DNA of 64,000 nucleotides from Burkholderiaceae bacterium DAT-1. Its GTDB lineage: Bacteria; Pseudomonadota; Gammaproteobacteria; Burkholderiales; Chitinimonadaceae. The DNA lies in NCBI GenBank assembly GCA_019084025.1, contig JAHRBI010000003.1, forward strand, positions 248,001-312,000, read 5' to 3'. This document shows, in pieces, positions 36,964 to 47,835 of the stretch (position 1 is the first letter of the stretch; each line of letters begins with the position of its first letter). Position numbers and translations under genes: made by a program. Under the pieces are notes generated by a model. It saw only the letters and a program-made list of their open reading frames with translations, ran no database searches and had not been told where the DNA came from.

Positions 36964-38372
36964 GGCCGTGCTCCTGTCGCTGCCAGTTCTACCAATTTGC
37001 CCGGCGTGGCGCCGATCGATCCCGCACCCATGGTCAGAATCACATCGCCATCGCGGGCGTGCTCAAGAATGACGCGATCGAGATCCTCGATCACGTCGAC
37101 AAACATCGGCTCGACCCGGCCGTGCACGCGCACTGCGCGCGTCAGCGAGCGGCCATCTGCGGCCACAATCGGGGCCTCGCCAGCTGCGTAGACTTCAGTC
37201 AGCACCAGTGCGTCGACTGTGGACAGCACGCGGGCAAAGTCTTCGAAGCAATCACGCGTCCGGGTATAGCGATGCGGCTGGAAGGCTAGCAGCAGGCGTC
37301 TATCCGGGAAGGCACCGCGCACGGCAGACAGCGTGGCAGCCATTTCGACCGGATGATGACCATAATCATCGACCACCGTGGCCGTGCCCCCAGCAGGCAG
37401 TGCAATCTCGCCATAGCGCTGCATGCGGCGACCGACGCCACCGAATGCAGCCAGTCCGCGCTGGATGGCTGCTTCGTCTGCTCCTACCTCCAGCGCCACT
37501 GCAATCGTCGCCAGACTATTGAGGACGTTGTGCATGCCCGCGGCATTCAGCTCGATGGGCAGGCGATGCTCGACGCCGTTCTGCCAGACTGCCGTAAAAG
37601 TCATGCGGCCACCGGGCTGAGCCACGATGTCTTCGGCGCGTACATGGGCATCGGCATGGGTGCCATAAGTGGTGACCGGACGGCTGACCATCGGCAGGAT
37701 GGCACGCACATTCGGGTCATCCAGACACAGGATCGCGCGGCCATAAAACGGCAGGTGGCCGATGAAATCGAGAAATGCCTGCTTCAGACGCACGAAATCA
37801 TGGCCGTAGGTGTCCATGTGGTCGGCGTCGATATTGGTCACAATCGCCAGCACGGGATTCAGCATCAGGAAGGAGGCATCGGATTCATCCGCCTCCACCA
37901 CGATGAATTCACCCTTGCCCAGCTTGGCACCGGTACCGGCTGCATTGAGCTTGCCACCGATCACGTAGGTCGGATCCAGTCCGGCCTCGCCCAGCACCGT
38001 AGCAATCAGGCTGGTTGTCGTGGTCTTGCCGTGCGTACCGGCCACAGCAATCCCCTGACGGAATCGCAGCAGCTCGGCCAGCATCATGGCGCGCGGAATC
38101 ACCGGCACGCCACGCGCACGTGCGGCCAGCACTTCCGGATTGTCGTGACGCACGGCAGTGGAAGTCACCACCACGTCTGCATCCTGCTGAAAGGCGGCAT
38201 CATGCCCCTTAAATACCTTGGCACCGGCGCGTTCCAGCGACTGGGTGACCGGCGAACTGCCGAGATCGGAGCCGCTGATTTCAAATCCCAGATCGAGTAA
38301 AACGCCCGCAATGGCGCTCATGCCCGAGCCACCAATGCCCACAAAGTGGATGCGTTTGACTTTATGTTTCAT
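36960..38372 (-). CDS. murC: UDP-N-acetylmuramate-L-alanine ligase
   Basis: A 470-residue Mur ligase adding the first L-Ala to UDP-MurNAc. It opens with [18 protein letters not shown]. It has the ATP-binding [11 protein letters not shown] (about residues 115-125), the middle motif [14 protein letters not shown] and [12 protein letters not shown] with the catalytic His. It overlaps murG by 4 bp upstream and ddl by 4 bp downstream. Confidence 0.98.
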   Translation of the reverse strand: MKHKVKRIHFVGIGGSGMSAIAGVLLDLGFEISGSDLGSSPVTQSLERAGAKVFKGHDAAFQQDADVVVTSTAVRHDNPEVLAARARGVPVIPRAMMLAELLRFRQGIAVAGTHGKTTTTSLIATVLGEAGLDPTYVIGGKLNAAGTGAKLGKGEFIVVEADESDASFLMLNPVLAIVTNIDADHMDTYGHDFVRLKQAFLDFIGHLPFYGRAILCLDDPNVRAILPMVSRPVTTYGTHADAHVRAEDIVAQPGGRMTFTAVWQNGVEHRLPIELNAAGMHNVLNSLATIAVALEVGADEAAIQRGLAAFGGVGRRMQRYGEIALPAGGTATVVDDYGHHPVEMAATLSAVRGAFPDRRLLLAFQPHRYTRTRDCFEDFARVLSTVDALVLTEVYAAGEAPIVAADGRSLTRAVRVHGRVEPMFVDVIEDLDRVILEHARDGDVILTMGAGSIGATPGKLVELAATGARP

Positions 38373-39463
38373 GCTGCGCTCTTGTGTGTACTACTGTTTG
38401 TTTCAATCCGGTCGGCCACCACACGGGTCGCCTCCGGTTTACCCAGTGTGCGCGCCCGCTCTGCCATGGTGAGCAGTCGTTCGCGCGTCATCTCTTTCAA
38501 TTGCTGCGCCAGCCAGTCCGGTGTCAGATTGCGCTGCTGGATCAGCAGGGCGGCACCGTTTTCGGCTAAATAACGTGCATTGCCAGTCTGGTGATCATCC
38601 ACCGCATGCGGGAACGGCACGAAAATCGCCCCTACCCCCACCGCTGCCAGTTCGGATACGGTCAGTGCACCGGCACGGCACACCACCAGATCAGCCTCAG
38701 CGTAGGCGGCAGCCATATCATCGATAAAGGCCACGCAATTCGCTTCGACACCGGCCTGCGCGTAATGCGAGCGCAGTGCTTCAATCTGTTTCGTACCGGA
38801 CTGATGCGTCACTAGCGGACGCTCGGCCAGTGGCAGCCTCGCCAAGGCCTGCGGAACGGCTTCATTCAGCGCGGCGGCACCCAGACTGCCCCCGACCACC
38901 AGCACCTTGAGCGAACCAGTCCGTCCGGCGAAGCGGGCAGCCGGTTCGGGCTGTGCAGTAATTTCACTGCGCACCGGATTCCCCACCAATTCGCCACGAC
39001 CGGCAAATGCCTCGGGAAACGCCTTCATCAGTGTGGCACCCATCTGCGCCAGCGCACGATTGGTCAGGCCAGCCACCGAATTCTGTTCATGTACAAACAG
39101 CGGTACGCCCAGCAGCTTGGCTGCCACGCCACCTGGAAACGCGGTGAACCCACCAAACCCGATGGCAGCGGCCGGACGGTGACGGCGGAACACACGCAGC
39201 GCCAGCATCACGGCTTTCAATTGTTCGAACGGCGCCGTCAGCTTGCGCATCAGTCCATTGCCGCGCAGCCCGCGTACCGGTAGAAGCTCGATCGGCAGAC
39301 CATGCTGCGGCACCAGCGTCTCTTCCATCTTGCCGCATGCGCCTAGCCACACCACCTGCCAGCCACGCGTTTGCATCTCTTTGGCAACCGCCAATGCCGG
39401 AAAGATGTGGCCACCTGTGCCGCCAGCCATGACGATGAGGGTACGAGGGGAAAGGGTCTTCAT
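38369..39463 (-). CDS. murG: Lipid II synthase MurG
   Basis: A 364-residue membrane-associated glycosyltransferase joining GlcNAc to lipid I. The N-terminal glycine-rich loop [16 protein letters not shown], the second G-loop [15 protein letters not shown] and the C-terminal donor site [17 protein letters not shown] are intact. The start codon overlaps the stop of the 42-codon small ORF (TCAGTATGA). The Shine-Dalgarno AGGGGG lies inside a 23-bp segment duplicated from the ftsW end, so the original ftsW/murG junction was moved here by an insertion. Confidence 0.97.
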   Translation of the reverse strand: MKTLSPRTLIVMAGGTGGHIFPALAVAKEMQTRGWQVVWLGACGKMEETLVPQHGLPIELLPVRGLRGNGLMRKLTAPFEQLKAVMLALRVFRRHRPAAAIGFGGFTAFPGGVAAKLLGVPLFVHEQNSVAGLTNRALAQMGATLMKAFPEAFAGRGELVGNPVRSEITAQPEPAARFAGRTGSLKVLVVGGSLGAAALNEAVPQALARLPLAERPLVTHQSGTKQIEALRSHYAQAGVEANCVAFIDDMAAAYAEADLVVCRAGALTVSELAAVGVGAIFVPFPHAVDDHQTGNARYLAENGAALLIQQRNLTPDWLAQQLKEMTRERLLTMAERARTLGKPEATRVVADRIETNSSTHKSAA

Positions 39464-39481
39464 ACTGAGTACCCCCTCAGC
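39459..39481. repeat. Direct repeat, copy at the murG start
   Basis: A 23-bp sequence carrying the stop/start junction and Shine-Dalgarno (on the minus strand AGGGGGTACTCAGTATGA). It is identical to 39584-39606, displaced by 125 bp. The two copies bracket the insertion between ftsW and murG. Confidence 0.85.
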
Positions 39482-39588
39482 GTCGTGCTGCGCACGCCTG
39501 CCCGCTCACGCGGGCTGTCCGTTTTGGCTTCGCCTAAACCGCCAGTTGCATGCATCTGCGGTGCCAAGGTATGTGGTCTCATTTTCAT
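39460..39588 (-). CDS. 42-residue small ORF inserted between ftsW and murG
   Basis: ATG 39588 overlaps the ftsW stop (ATGA), and the stop at 39460-39462 overlaps the murG ATG. The peptide begins [13 protein letters not shown], continues [18 protein letters not shown] and ends [14 protein letters not shown] is identical to the FtsW C-terminus. It has its own AGGGGG ribosome binding site eight bases upstream, in a copy of the sequence that precedes murG. It is polar and basic, with no membrane segment or known family. Translation is likely, because coupling is preserved at both ends. Whether the product has a function or only keeps ribosomes running is unknown. Confidence 0.6.
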   Translation of the reverse strand: MKMRPHTLAPQMHATGGLGEAKTDSPRERAGVRSTTLRGYSV

Positions 39589-39618
39589 ACTGAGTACCCC
39601 CTCAGCAACTGGCGGTTT
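39536..39618. repeat. 14-bp inverted repeat spanning the ftsW/insert boundary
   Basis: AAACCGCCAGTTGC (39536-39549) is the exact reverse complement of GCAACTGGCGGTTT (39605-39618) in the ftsW coding end. The mRNA could form a hairpin with a loop of about 55 nt that contains the start site of the small ORF. A second small hairpin, GCCCGC-TCAC-GCGGGC, lies inside the insertion at 39500-39515. Confidence 0.75.
39584..39606. repeat. Direct repeat, copy at the ftsW end
   Basis: The second copy of the 23-bp repeat, encoding the FtsW C-terminus LRGYSV and the start of the small ORF. It overlaps the right arm (39605-39618) of a 14-bp inverted repeat whose other arm lies within the insertion. Confidence 0.85.
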
Positions 39619-40751
39619 TCCCAGTCCACTCTCAGCAGGATGGCAAGCGCCATCAGGTTGGCCACCATGCCCGAGCCGCCAAAGCTCAGCAGTGGCAGGG
39701 TCAGGCCCTTGGTGGGCAGCAGGCCCATATTTACACCGATGTTGATGATTGACTGGAAGCCGATCCAGATCGCAATGCCCTGAGCCACCAGCGCGGCGTA
39801 ATGGCGCTCCAGCTTGGCGGCGGTCAGGCCGATGGATACGGCACGCCACACCAGCCAGGTAAAGAGCAGAATCACCGCCACGACACCGACAAAACCCAGC
39901 TCTTCGGCGATGATGGCCATCAAAAAGTCCGTGTGGGCTTCCGGCAAATAGGACAGCTTTTCGACCGAGCCACCCAGCCCCACCCCGTCCCAGCCGCCGC
40001 GCCCGAAGGCAATTAGGGCATGCGAGAGCTGGTAGCCTTTGCCGTACGGATCTTTCCACGGATCCATAAAGCCGACCACCCGCGCCATCCGGTACGGTGA
40101 AATCAGCACGAAGCCAACAAAGCCGATCGCCAGCATCACTACCAGTCCGGCAAACAGCCGCCACTCGAATCCGCCCAGAAACAGGATGCCCATGGCAATC
40201 ACGGTGACCACCGTCAGTGCACCGAAATCTGGCTCTTTCAGCAGCAGCACCCCGGTCACCAGCATCACCACGAACATCGGGAAGAAGCCTTTGAGCAGGT
40301 CGTTCATGTAGGTGGCTTTACGCACGGTGTAATCCGCGGCATACAGCACCACAAACAGCTTCACCAGTTCCGATGGCTGCAGATTGATGATCACCAGACT
40401 CAGCCAGCGCCGCGAGCCATTCACTTCGCGACCGACATGCGGAATCAGCACCAACACAAGCAAAGCTACCCCGCCTAGAAAGAGGTAGGGTGCATATTGC
40501 TGCCACGTACGGATCGGGAACTGGAAGGCAAATACGGCTGCGGCCAGCCCGACCACCAGAAAGATCACATGGCGCGTCACAAAGTAGGTTGCGCGGAAAC
40601 CGGTATCCTTGTCGACCTCTGCCGAGGCGATCGACGCGGAATACACCATGACCAGACCGACCGCGAGCAGCATCAGCACCGACCACAACAGGGAGATGTC
40701 GTAGCCGTGCATGATCGGGCGGTGGCGCATGGCCTCATACCATTGTTTCAC
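39585..40751 (-). CDS. ftsW: Septal peptidoglycan polymerase FtsW
   Basis: A 388-residue SEDS-family glycosyltransferase with about ten membrane segments, working with FtsI at the septum. Signatures are [20 protein letters not shown] in the first segment, [33 protein letters not shown] (with the essential Asp) and [20 protein letters not shown] near the end. The start overlaps the murD stop by 4 bp. The last six residues LRGYSV are repeated at the end of the following small ORF. Confidence 0.96.
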   Translation of the reverse strand: MKQWYEAMRHRPIMHGYDISLLWSVLMLLAVGLVMVYSASIASAEVDKDTGFRATYFVTRHVIFLVVGLAAAVFAFQFPIRTWQQYAPYLFLGGVALLVLVLIPHVGREVNGSRRWLSLVIINLQPSELVKLFVVLYAADYTVRKATYMNDLLKGFFPMFVVMLVTGVLLLKEPDFGALTVVTVIAMGILFLGGFEWRLFAGLVVMLAIGFVGFVLISPYRMARVVGFMDPWKDPYGKGYQLSHALIAFGRGGWDGVGLGGSVEKLSYLPEAHTDFLMAIIAEELGFVGVVAVILLFTWLVWRAVSIGLTAAKLERHYAALVAQGIAIWIGFQSIINIGVNMGLLPTKGLTLPLLSFGGSGMVANLMALAILLRVDWENRQLLRGYSV

Positions 40752-42127
40752 ACGCCCTCCTGCAGCTGATTTACAGCAGCGATAAAGACTTCGGCGCGAT
40801 GTGCGTAGTTGCGGAACATATCGAGACTGGCGCAGGCAGGCGACATCAGCACGGCATCACCCGACTGCGCGATGCGATGCGCAACCTTGACGGCGTCTGG
40901 CATGGAATTGCAATCGATTATCTCGATGCCTGTCTCAGCCAATGCGTCGCGAATCTGCGGTGCATCGCGGCCAATCAGGACAATCGCACGGCATTTGCCC
41001 ATACAGGCAGCAGCCAGCGGGCTGAAATCCTGACCCTTGCCATCGCCACCAGCGATTAGCACCACGGGACGGGTCATGCCTTTTAGCGCGGCCTCGGTTG
41101 CACCCACATTGGTGCCCTTGGAATCGTCATACCAGCTCACGCCGCCCACTTCGCGGACAAACTCCACACGATGCGGCAGACCCTTGAATGCTTTTAACGC
41201 TGCCACCAGCGGCAAGGTCGGAAGACCAATTGCCCGAGTCAGCGCCAACGCAGCCAGTGCATTAGCTGCATTGTGCAGACCCGCAATTTTCATCTCGGAG
41301 GCCAGCATCAGTACAAAGTCACCGCACAGCAGCTCGAAATCCTGACCGACCTGACGCAGGCCATATTCGGTCGGACTGCGCGGCGCATCCAGACCAAACC
41401 AGTAGACCTGACGACCCGCACGCACCATGCCACGGCAGTAGCCATCTTCACGATTCAGCACCATGGCGCCCAGGCCGCCAAATACGCGCGATTTGGCGAT
41501 CGCGTATTCCAGCATGGAGTCGTAGCGGTCGAGGTGATCCTCGCTGACATTCAGAACGGTTGCGGCATCTGCATTCAGGCTGAACGTGGTTTCCAGCTGG
41601 AAACTCGACAGCTCAAGTACCCATACATCCGGCGCAACCTGTTCGCCGGACTCGATTGCACGCAGGGCATCAAGCACCGGCAGGCCAATATTTCCTGCCA
41701 CAATAGTGGCCAGACCGGCTGAAGCACACATCTCGCCGACCATGCTGGTCACGGTGGATTTACCGTTGGAACCCGTAATGGCAATGATCTTGCCCTTACC
41801 ACGGCTTTCAGCACGGGCAAATAACTCGACATCACCGACGGCTTCGATACCGCTGGCAATGGCAGCCTGAATGGCAGGTTCGGCCAGCGCTACACCGGGA
41901 CTCATCACAATCAGCTCGGTATCGGAAAAACTGGCCCCCGAAAATGGCCCTAACGCCACTTTGACGGATGGGTAGGTGCTGTTCAGCTCGGCCAGTCCCG
42001 GCGGCTGTTCGCGGTTGTCGACTACGCGGACAATTGCTTCCTGGCGAACGAGCCAGTGCACAGCGGACAGGCCGGTTGCACCCAGCCCCACCACAGTCAC
42101 ATGTTTGCCCTTGAGTATCATCGCCAT
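40748..42127 (-). CDS. murD: UDP-N-acetylmuramoyl-L-alanine-D-glutamate ligase
   Basis: A 459-residue Mur ligase adding D-Glu. The N-terminal [17 protein letters not shown] binds the UDP-substrate. The ATP loop is [17 protein letters not shown] (about residues 115-131). [13 protein letters not shown] and later GLPHRVEFV and WYDDSKGTN are characteristic of MurD. It lies 30 bp after mraY and overlaps ftsW by 4 bp. Confidence 0.98.
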   Translation of the reverse strand: MAMILKGKHVTVVGLGATGLSAVHWLVRQEAIVRVVDNREQPPGLAELNSTYPSVKVALGPFSGASFSDTELIVMSPGVALAEPAIQAAIASGIEAVGDVELFARAESRGKGKIIAITGSNGKSTVTSMVGEMCASAGLATIVAGNIGLPVLDALRAIESGEQVAPDVWVLELSSFQLETTFSLNADAATVLNVSEDHLDRYDSMLEYAIAKSRVFGGLGAMVLNREDGYCRGMVRAGRQVYWFGLDAPRSPTEYGLRQVGQDFELLCGDFVLMLASEMKIAGLHNAANALAALALTRAIGLPTLPLVAALKAFKGLPHRVEFVREVGGVSWYDDSKGTNVGATEAALKGMTRPVVLIAGGDGKGQDFSPLAAACMGKCRAIVLIGRDAPQIRDALAETGIEIIDCNSMPDAVKVAHRIAQSGDAVLMSPACASLDMFRNYAHRAEVFIAAVNQLQEGV

Positions 42128-42157
42128 TCCCTCGTTCGATTCTTTTTATTGAGCTGC

Positions 42158-43243
42158 TCAGCGCAGCTTCAGTGTCGCCAGACCGGCCAGCACCAATAGC
42201 ATGGTGATGATCCAGAAGCGCACCACGACCTGCGTTTCTTTCCAGCCTTTCAGCTCGAAATGATGGTGCAGCGGTGCCATACGAAACACGCGCTTACCCG
42301 TGAGTTTGAAGCTGGCTACCTGAATCATCACGCTCAACGCTTCCACCACAAACACACCACCCATGATGAAGAGCACGATTTCCTGACGCACGATCACGGC
42401 CACGGTACCCAGCGCAGCACCCAGTGCAAGCGCACCCACATCGCCCATAAAGACTTCGGCGGGATAGGCGTTAAACCAGAGGAACCCTAAACCAGCCCCC
42501 GCAATGGCGGCACAGAACACAGCCAGCTCACCCGCGCCCGGAATATGAGGCAGCAACAGATAGGACGCGAATTTGGCATTCCCGGCTACATAGGCAAAGA
42601 TTGCCAGCGCTGCAGCCACCATGACGGTTGGCATGATCGCCAGCCCATCTAGGCCATCAGTCAGGTTCACCGAATTTGACGTGCCGACAATCACAAAATA
42701 GGTCAGCGTCACAAAGCCGATTGCACCAAATGGATACGCCACTTCCTTGAAAAACGGCACAATGAATTCGGTATTGGCAGGCAGGCGCGCGGTATTGGCG
42801 AGATACAGACCCGCTGCAATGGCAATCACCGACTGCCACAGCATCTTGTAGCGTGCCGACAAGCCCTTCGGATCACGCAGGGCAACTTTTTTATAATCAT
42901 CCACAAAGCCGATCACGCCGGTCGACATGGTCACGGCCAGCACGACCCACACAAACCGGTTGCTCAGATCGCCCCACAACAACGTGGTAATACCGATTGC
43001 CAGCAGAATCAGCGTGCCGCCCATGGTCGGCGTACCGGCCTTGACCAGATGCGACTGCGGTCCGTCATTGCGCACCGCCTGCCCCACCTTCAGCTCGGTG
43101 AGCTTGCGGATCACCCACGGCCCAAGCAGAAACGAGATAAACAGCGCGGTCATCGTGGCCAGCACGGCGCGCAGCGTGATGTAGTTAAATACGTTAAAGG
43201 CACGTACATTTGCGCCCAACAGATTGGCAAGCCATAGCAGCAT
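42158..43243 (-). CDS. mraY: Phospho-MurNAc-pentapeptide translocase
   Basis: A 361-residue integral membrane enzyme with ten hydrophobic segments that makes lipid I. The catalytic motifs are visible: [11 protein letters not shown], the paired Asp of [26 protein letters not shown] and the C-terminal [13 protein letters not shown]. Normal length (360 in E. coli). It starts 3 bp after the murF stop. Confidence 0.98.
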   Translation of the reverse strand: MLLWLANLLGANVRAFNVFNYITLRAVLATMTALFISFLLGPWVIRKLTELKVGQAVRNDGPQSHLVKAGTPTMGGTLILLAIGITTLLWGDLSNRFVWVVLAVTMSTGVIGFVDDYKKVALRDPKGLSARYKMLWQSVIAIAAGLYLANTARLPANTEFIVPFFKEVAYPFGAIGFVTLTYFVIVGTSNSVNLTDGLDGLAIMPTVMVAAALAIFAYVAGNAKFASYLLLPHIPGAGELAVFCAAIAGAGLGFLWFNAYPAEVFMGDVGALALGAALGTVAVIVRQEIVLFIMGGVFVVEALSVMIQVASFKLTGKRVFRMAPLHHHFELKGWKETQVVVRFWIITMLLVLAGLATLKLR

Positions 43244-43246
43244 CGC

Positions 43247-44629
43247 TTAATTCCCCTTGCCCTGAGTCGATTCAGACTCAATCAGCGCATCTATCACGCG
43301 TTCCATCTTCATGAAGCGCGACCCTTTGACCAGCACGGTACTGTCCGGCGTAATCGAATTTTTCAGTGCAGCAATCAGCTGCGGATGATCGGCAAAGCCT
43401 TGCCCCATCTCGCCAGCCACGTGAATCGCCGCATTCATCGCCGTACCGGTGACCAGCAGACGTTCGATGCCTAGCGAACGGGCATACGCGCAAATTTCTT
43501 CGTGGCGGGCAGGACCGGCTTCGCCCACTTCACCCATATCACCCAGCACCAGCACACGGTGGCCTGCAATATTGGCCAGCACATCGGCAGCGGCTTTCAT
43601 GGAGGCCGGATTGGCGTTGTAGGTGTCATCAATCACTACAGCACCATTGGCGGCCTGCTTTTTCTGCAGGCGGCCTTTTACACCAGTGAATGCCACAAGA
43701 CCCGCTACGATCTGTTCGAGCGTCAGGCCGATGGCCGAGCAGGCTGCAGCAGCGGCGAGCGCATTGCGCACCATATGCACGCCGGGTACGGCAACCGTCG
43801 CACGTGCCTGCTGGCCTGCCAGATGCAGGGTAAAGCTGCTGCTGAACGCATCGCCCGACACATCGCTGGCATGGACATCGCCCGCAGTCAGGCCGAAGCG
43901 CATGTAGTGACGACCGGTATTCAGGCTCTGCCAGTAAGTGGCAAAGTCATCATCCCCGTTCCAGATGGCGGTGCCACGTGCATCTAGGCCTTCGAATATT
44001 TCGCCCTTGGCGCGCGCCACCCCCTCGATCGAGCCGAGGAACTCCAGATGGCCAGCACCGGCGTTGTTGATCAGCGCAACCGTCGGGCGACCCATGGTGG
44101 TGAGATGGCGGATTTCGCCGAAATGGTTCATCCCCATTTCCAGCACCGCAACCTTGTGCGCCTTGCTCAGACGCAGCAGCATCTGCGGCACACCCATGTG
44201 ATTGTTCAGATTGCCGACCGTGGCCAGCACGGCTGCATCGCCATAGGTCGAACGTAGAATGGCCGCGATCATTTCCTTGACGCTGGTCTTGCCGTTCGAG
44301 CCCGTTACCGCAATCAGCGGCAGGTCGAAGCGATTGCGCCAGGCAGCGGCAATGCGGCCGAAGGCCAGCACGCCGTCGTCCACTTCAATGACCGACATCC
44401 CGGTGATATCCACCCGACCTGTTTCAACCACCACTGCGACTGCACCCAGCTCGAGTGCCTTGTGCGCAAAGTCGTGACCATCAAAGGTCTCGCCGCGAAT
44501 GGCGATAAACACATCACCCGGCCGGATATCACGGCTATCGGTACTGATACGCGTGCACACCTGCGATGCATCCCCGTGCAGGGTGCCTTGCATGGCAGTG
44601 GCAATGTCTCCAAGGCGCATCTCAAACAT
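43247..44629 (-). CDS. murF: UDP-MurNAc-tripeptide-D-Ala-D-Ala ligase
   Basis: A 460-residue Mur ligase that adds the D-Ala-D-Ala dipeptide made by Ddl. The N-terminus has ISTDSRDIRPGDVFIAIRGE, the ATP site is VTGSNGKTSVKEM (about residues 109-121), and the central motifs are NHMGVPQMLL, VLEMGMNHFGEI and VIDDTYNANPASM. The start overlaps the murE end by 8 bp, so the two genes are translationally coupled. Confidence 0.97.
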   Translation of the reverse strand: MFEMRLGDIATAMQGTLHGDASQVCTRISTDSRDIRPGDVFIAIRGETFDGHDFAHKALELGAVAVVVETGRVDITGMSVIEVDDGVLAFGRIAAAWRNRFDLPLIAVTGSNGKTSVKEMIAAILRSTYGDAAVLATVGNLNNHMGVPQMLLRLSKAHKVAVLEMGMNHFGEIRHLTTMGRPTVALINNAGAGHLEFLGSIEGVARAKGEIFEGLDARGTAIWNGDDDFATYWQSLNTGRHYMRFGLTAGDVHASDVSGDAFSSSFTLHLAGQQARATVAVPGVHMVRNALAAAAACSAIGLTLEQIVAGLVAFTGVKGRLQKKQAANGAVVIDDTYNANPASMKAAADVLANIAGHRVLVLGDMGEVGEAGPARHEEICAYARSLGIERLLVTGTAMNAAIHVAGEMGQGFADHPQLIAALKNSITPDSTVLVKGSRFMKMERVIDALIESESTQGKGN

Positions 44630-46100
44630 GGTGCACCTCCGCCCAGATCTTCAGGGCTTTGATTGTTTCTTCGTGATCGCTGAAATGACGCTTCACGCCT
44701 GCCACGTCCTGATAGGCTTCGTGACCTTTGCCTGCGATCAGCACGATATCGCCTGCTCGTGCAGCTGCAATTGCAGCTGCAATGGCCTCGGCACGGTCGG
44801 CGTTTACATGTGGACTGACGTCAGCAGGTACACCCGCCAGAATGTCGGCGATGATGGCATCGGGTTGTTCGGTACGCGGATTGTCGCTGGTCACAAATGC
44901 CTGATCCGCCAGACGACAGGCCAGCTCGCCCATCACTGGTCGCTTGCTGCGGTCGCGATCGCCGCCGCAGCCAAACACGCATAGCAGCTTCTGCTCGCCT
45001 GCCAGTGTCTCACGCAGGGTTTCAAGGGCCTTTTCCAGCGCATCCGGCGTGTGGGCATAGTCCACCACCACCAGCGGCTGATTGCCCCCGCCCAGCCGGT
45101 CCATGCGGCCAACCGCCGAGCGAATCGACGACAGCGTGGCGCAGGCGATATCCAGCGGCACATCGCTGACTAGCAATACACCCAGGCATCCCAGCAGGTT
45201 ATAGGCATTGAAGCGGCCAATCAGGCTGCTTTGAATCAGGCCTTTACCCCAGGGCGTATCCACTTCCATTCGGACACCATCGATACCCAGCTGCAAGCTG
45301 GTTGCACGAATATCCCCCTGCTCCAGACCATAGCCGACAAAGCGGGCAGATCCGCCACGCTTGAGCAGTTCGGCACCAAAGGCGTCATCTGCGTTGATCA
45401 CAGCGGCCTTCAGGCCTTCCCACTGGAACAGGCGTGCCTTGGCCTCGCCATAGGCGGCCATGGTGCCGTGATAGTCGAGGTGGTCAAGCGTGAGGTTGGT
45501 AAACAGCGCGACATCAAAGCACACACCATGCGCACGACCTTGCTCTAGCGCGTGCGAAGACACTTCCATCGCCAGATGGGTGGCGCCTGCATCGACAAAC
45601 TTGCGCAGCAGCGGCTGCATCGCCAGAGCAGGCGGTGTGGTGTGGGTGGGCTCTTCGAGTTGATCTAGCAGGCCATAACCAAGCGTACCGAGCAATGCAG
45701 TCGGCTTGCCCAGCGCAGTAAAGGCCTGAGCCAGCCAGTGCGCCGTGCTGGTTTTGCCATTGGTGCCGGTCACGCCAACCGTCCACAGCTGCTCGCCGGG
45801 ATTGCCCAGCACATGCCCGAGCACAATGCCGGTGAGCGCGGTCAGGCCCGGAACGGCCAGATTGGGGACGGATACATGCGCAGGCCAGACAAAGCCTTCC
45901 GGCTCCCACAATACAGCCGCTGCGCCACGCGCCACGGCTACGTCAATATACTGGCGTCCATCTGATTGAACGCCTGGCGAAGCCAGAAACACGTCCCCCG
46001 CTTCTACGAGGCGACTATCCGCGACCAGCCGACGCCCAGCCGCCAGTGCATCCACTGCGGTCCAGTCAGGCGTTGATAATTCCCAGCTCGCGGGCTTCAC
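44622..46100 (-). CDS. murE: UDP-MurNAc-L-Ala-D-Glu-meso-DAP ligase
   Basis: A 492-residue Mur ligase adding the third residue. The ATP loop is VTGTNGKTSTAHWL, with VDYAHTPDALEKAL and the C-terminal TSDNPRTEQP. The DNPR motif marks specificity for meso-diaminopimelate rather than lysine, consistent with Gram-negative peptidoglycan. The carbamylated Lys region (GEAKARLFQWEGL) is present. The start overlaps the ftsI end by 4 bp. Confidence 0.97.
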   Translation of the reverse strand: MKPASWELSTPDWTAVDALAAGRRLVADSRLVEAGDVFLASPGVQSDGRQYIDVAVARGAAAVLWEPEGFVWPAHVSVPNLAVPGLTALTGIVLGHVLGNPGEQLWTVGVTGTNGKTSTAHWLAQAFTALGKPTALLGTLGYGLLDQLEEPTHTTPPALAMQPLLRKFVDAGATHLAMEVSSHALEQGRAHGVCFDVALFTNLTLDHLDYHGTMAAYGEAKARLFQWEGLKAAVINADDAFGAELLKRGGSARFVGYGLEQGDIRATSLQLGIDGVRMEVDTPWGKGLIQSSLIGRFNAYNLLGCLGVLLVSDVPLDIACATLSSIRSAVGRMDRLGGGNQPLVVVDYAHTPDALEKALETLRETLAGEQKLLCVFGCGGDRDRSKRPVMGELACRLADQAFVTSDNPRTEQPDAIIADILAGVPADVSPHVNADRAEAIAAAIAAARAGDIVLIAGKGHEAYQDVAGVKRHFSDHEETIKALKIWAEVHHV

Positions 46101-47833
46101 ATTTCCTCCTTGAAATCGTCATTCGCGGGTGGTGGTCCAAACAGGTTCTGCGCCGGCGCATCGGGCGGAATACCCATCATGCGCAGAGAACCTGCCACCA
46201 CCGCACTGAATACCGGGGCGGCCACATCGCCACCCATATATTTTCCACCGCTCGGCTCGTCGATCATCACCGCCACAATCAGGCGCGGATCGGAAATCGG
46301 GGCAATCCCTACAAACGAACCGACATATTTATGTCCTGCGTAACTGCCGCCTTCCAGCTTGTGGGCGGTACCTGTCTTACCGCCTACGCGGTAGCCCACC
46401 ACCTGCGCCTTTTTGGCTGTACCGCCCGGCAAGGTCACCATTTCCAGCATCTTGCGCACGGCGGCTGCGGTTTCCGGTTTCAGGATCCGCTTGCCCGGCA
46501 TCGGCGCCACCAGACGCTGAAAGGTAATCGGACGGATCTCGCCATCCGTTGCAAATATCTGGTATGCCCGCGCAATCTGCATCAGGCTCACCGAAATCCC
46601 GTGGCCGTACGACATGGTGGCCTGATCAATCGGTACCCAGTGCTTCCACGCCCGCAACCTGCCACTTGCCTCACCCGGGAAACCGCTATGCGGCGGCTGG
46701 CCAAAGCCCAGGCTATCGTAGTAGTCCCACAGTGTTTCCCGATCCATCATCAGCTGGATGCGCGACGCACCCACATTGCTGGACATCTGGATCACCTGCT
46801 CCACGGTGATATTGCCGTGGGCATGCGTATCGTGAATCACTGCCGGTCCGATCGACATCAGGCCATTGCCGGTCGGGATAAGGCTCTGCGGCGTCACCTT
46901 ACCCGAGTCGATGCCCAACGCTGCCGTAAACGGCTTCATGGTCGAACCCGGCTCGTAGGTATCGGTCAGCGCCCGGTTGCGTCGTGCAGCCGGATCCATT
47001 TTCTGCCGGTTGTTCGGGTTGAACGTAGGCATATTGGCCAGCGCCAGCACTTCGCCACTGCGCGCATCCAGCACCACGATCCCGCCACCCTTGGCGTTAT
47101 TGTCCTCAACTGCCTTTTTCAGCTCGCGGAACGCCAGATACTGAATCTTGCTGTCCAGCGACAGGGTAAGCGTCTGGCCATCTTTGGGTTTCTCGACGCT
47201 GGCGACGTTTTCCACAATGAAGCCGCGTCTGTCCTTGATGACCTGTCTGCTACCCGCCTTGCCCGCGAGCATTTTCTCCCGCGTCAGCTCAAAGCCTTCT
47301 TGCCCCTTGTTGTCGATGCCGGTAAAGCCAATCACATGAGCCATCACCTCGCCCGCAGGGTAGAAACGGCGGAATTCCTGCTGCTTGAATACGCCCGGAA
47401 TCCCCAGTCGCATCACCCGTTCGGCCGCTTCGGGGTTCATCTGCCGGCGCAGGAACACAAAATCGCGATCCCGGTCTGCCAGCTTGCGGCGGATTTCTTC
47501 AAGCGGCACTTCCAGTGTTCTGGCCAGCTCCTGAATCTGAGCCGGGGTCAGATCGTCCATTTCTTTCGGGCTGGCCCACACCGTTTGTACCGGTGAAGAA
47601 ATCGCCAGCGGTTCACCATTGCGGTCGGTGATCATGCCGCGATTGGCATCCAGTGACAGCCGCCGCTCGTAGCGCGCCGCCCCCTGCTCTCTCAGATAGG
47701 TGCGCTGGTAGCCCTGCAACCATGCCGCACGTCCGATCAGCAGCAAAAACAGCCCTGCCAGACCACCAAACACCACCCACGAGCGCCAGGGCTGCAACTC
47801 ATGCGCCTGGGTACGTTTATTGCGGTACGCCAT
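46097..47833 (-). CDS. ftsI: Septal transpeptidase PBP3
   Basis: A 578-residue bitopic class B penicillin-binding protein that cross-links septal peptidoglycan. The N-terminal membrane anchor (VVFGGLAGLFLLLIGRAAWL, about residues 19-38) is followed by a pedestal domain beginning LDANRGMITDRNGEPLA. The transpeptidase domain has the SxxK serine in EPGSTMKPFTAA, SSN in QMSSNVGAS and the KTG triad in GGKTGTAHK. It lies 2 bp after ftsL. Confidence 0.97.
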   Translation of the reverse strand: MAYRNKRTQAHELQPWRSWVVFGGLAGLFLLLIGRAAWLQGYQRTYLREQGAARYERRLSLDANRGMITDRNGEPLAISSPVQTVWASPKEMDDLTPAQIQELARTLEVPLEEIRRKLADRDRDFVFLRRQMNPEAAERVMRLGIPGVFKQQEFRRFYPAGEVMAHVIGFTGIDNKGQEGFELTREKMLAGKAGSRQVIKDRRGFIVENVASVEKPKDGQTLTLSLDSKIQYLAFRELKKAVEDNNAKGGGIVVLDARSGEVLALANMPTFNPNNRQKMDPAARRNRALTDTYEPGSTMKPFTAALGIDSGKVTPQSLIPTGNGLMSIGPAVIHDTHAHGNITVEQVIQMSSNVGASRIQLMMDRETLWDYYDSLGFGQPPHSGFPGEASGRLRAWKHWVPIDQATMSYGHGISVSLMQIARAYQIFATDGEIRPITFQRLVAPMPGKRILKPETAAAVRKMLEMVTLPGGTAKKAQVVGYRVGGKTGTAHKLEGGSYAGHKYVGSFVGIAPISDPRLIVAVMIDEPSGGKYMGGDVAAPVFSAVVAGSLRMMGIPPDAPAQNLFGPPPANDDFKEEM

Positions 47834-47835
47834 CG

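Noticed and set aside
46046-47596. 516-codon open frame on the plus strand
   Set aside because: Antisense to ftsI, with no recognisable motif; a product of codon bias in the real gene.
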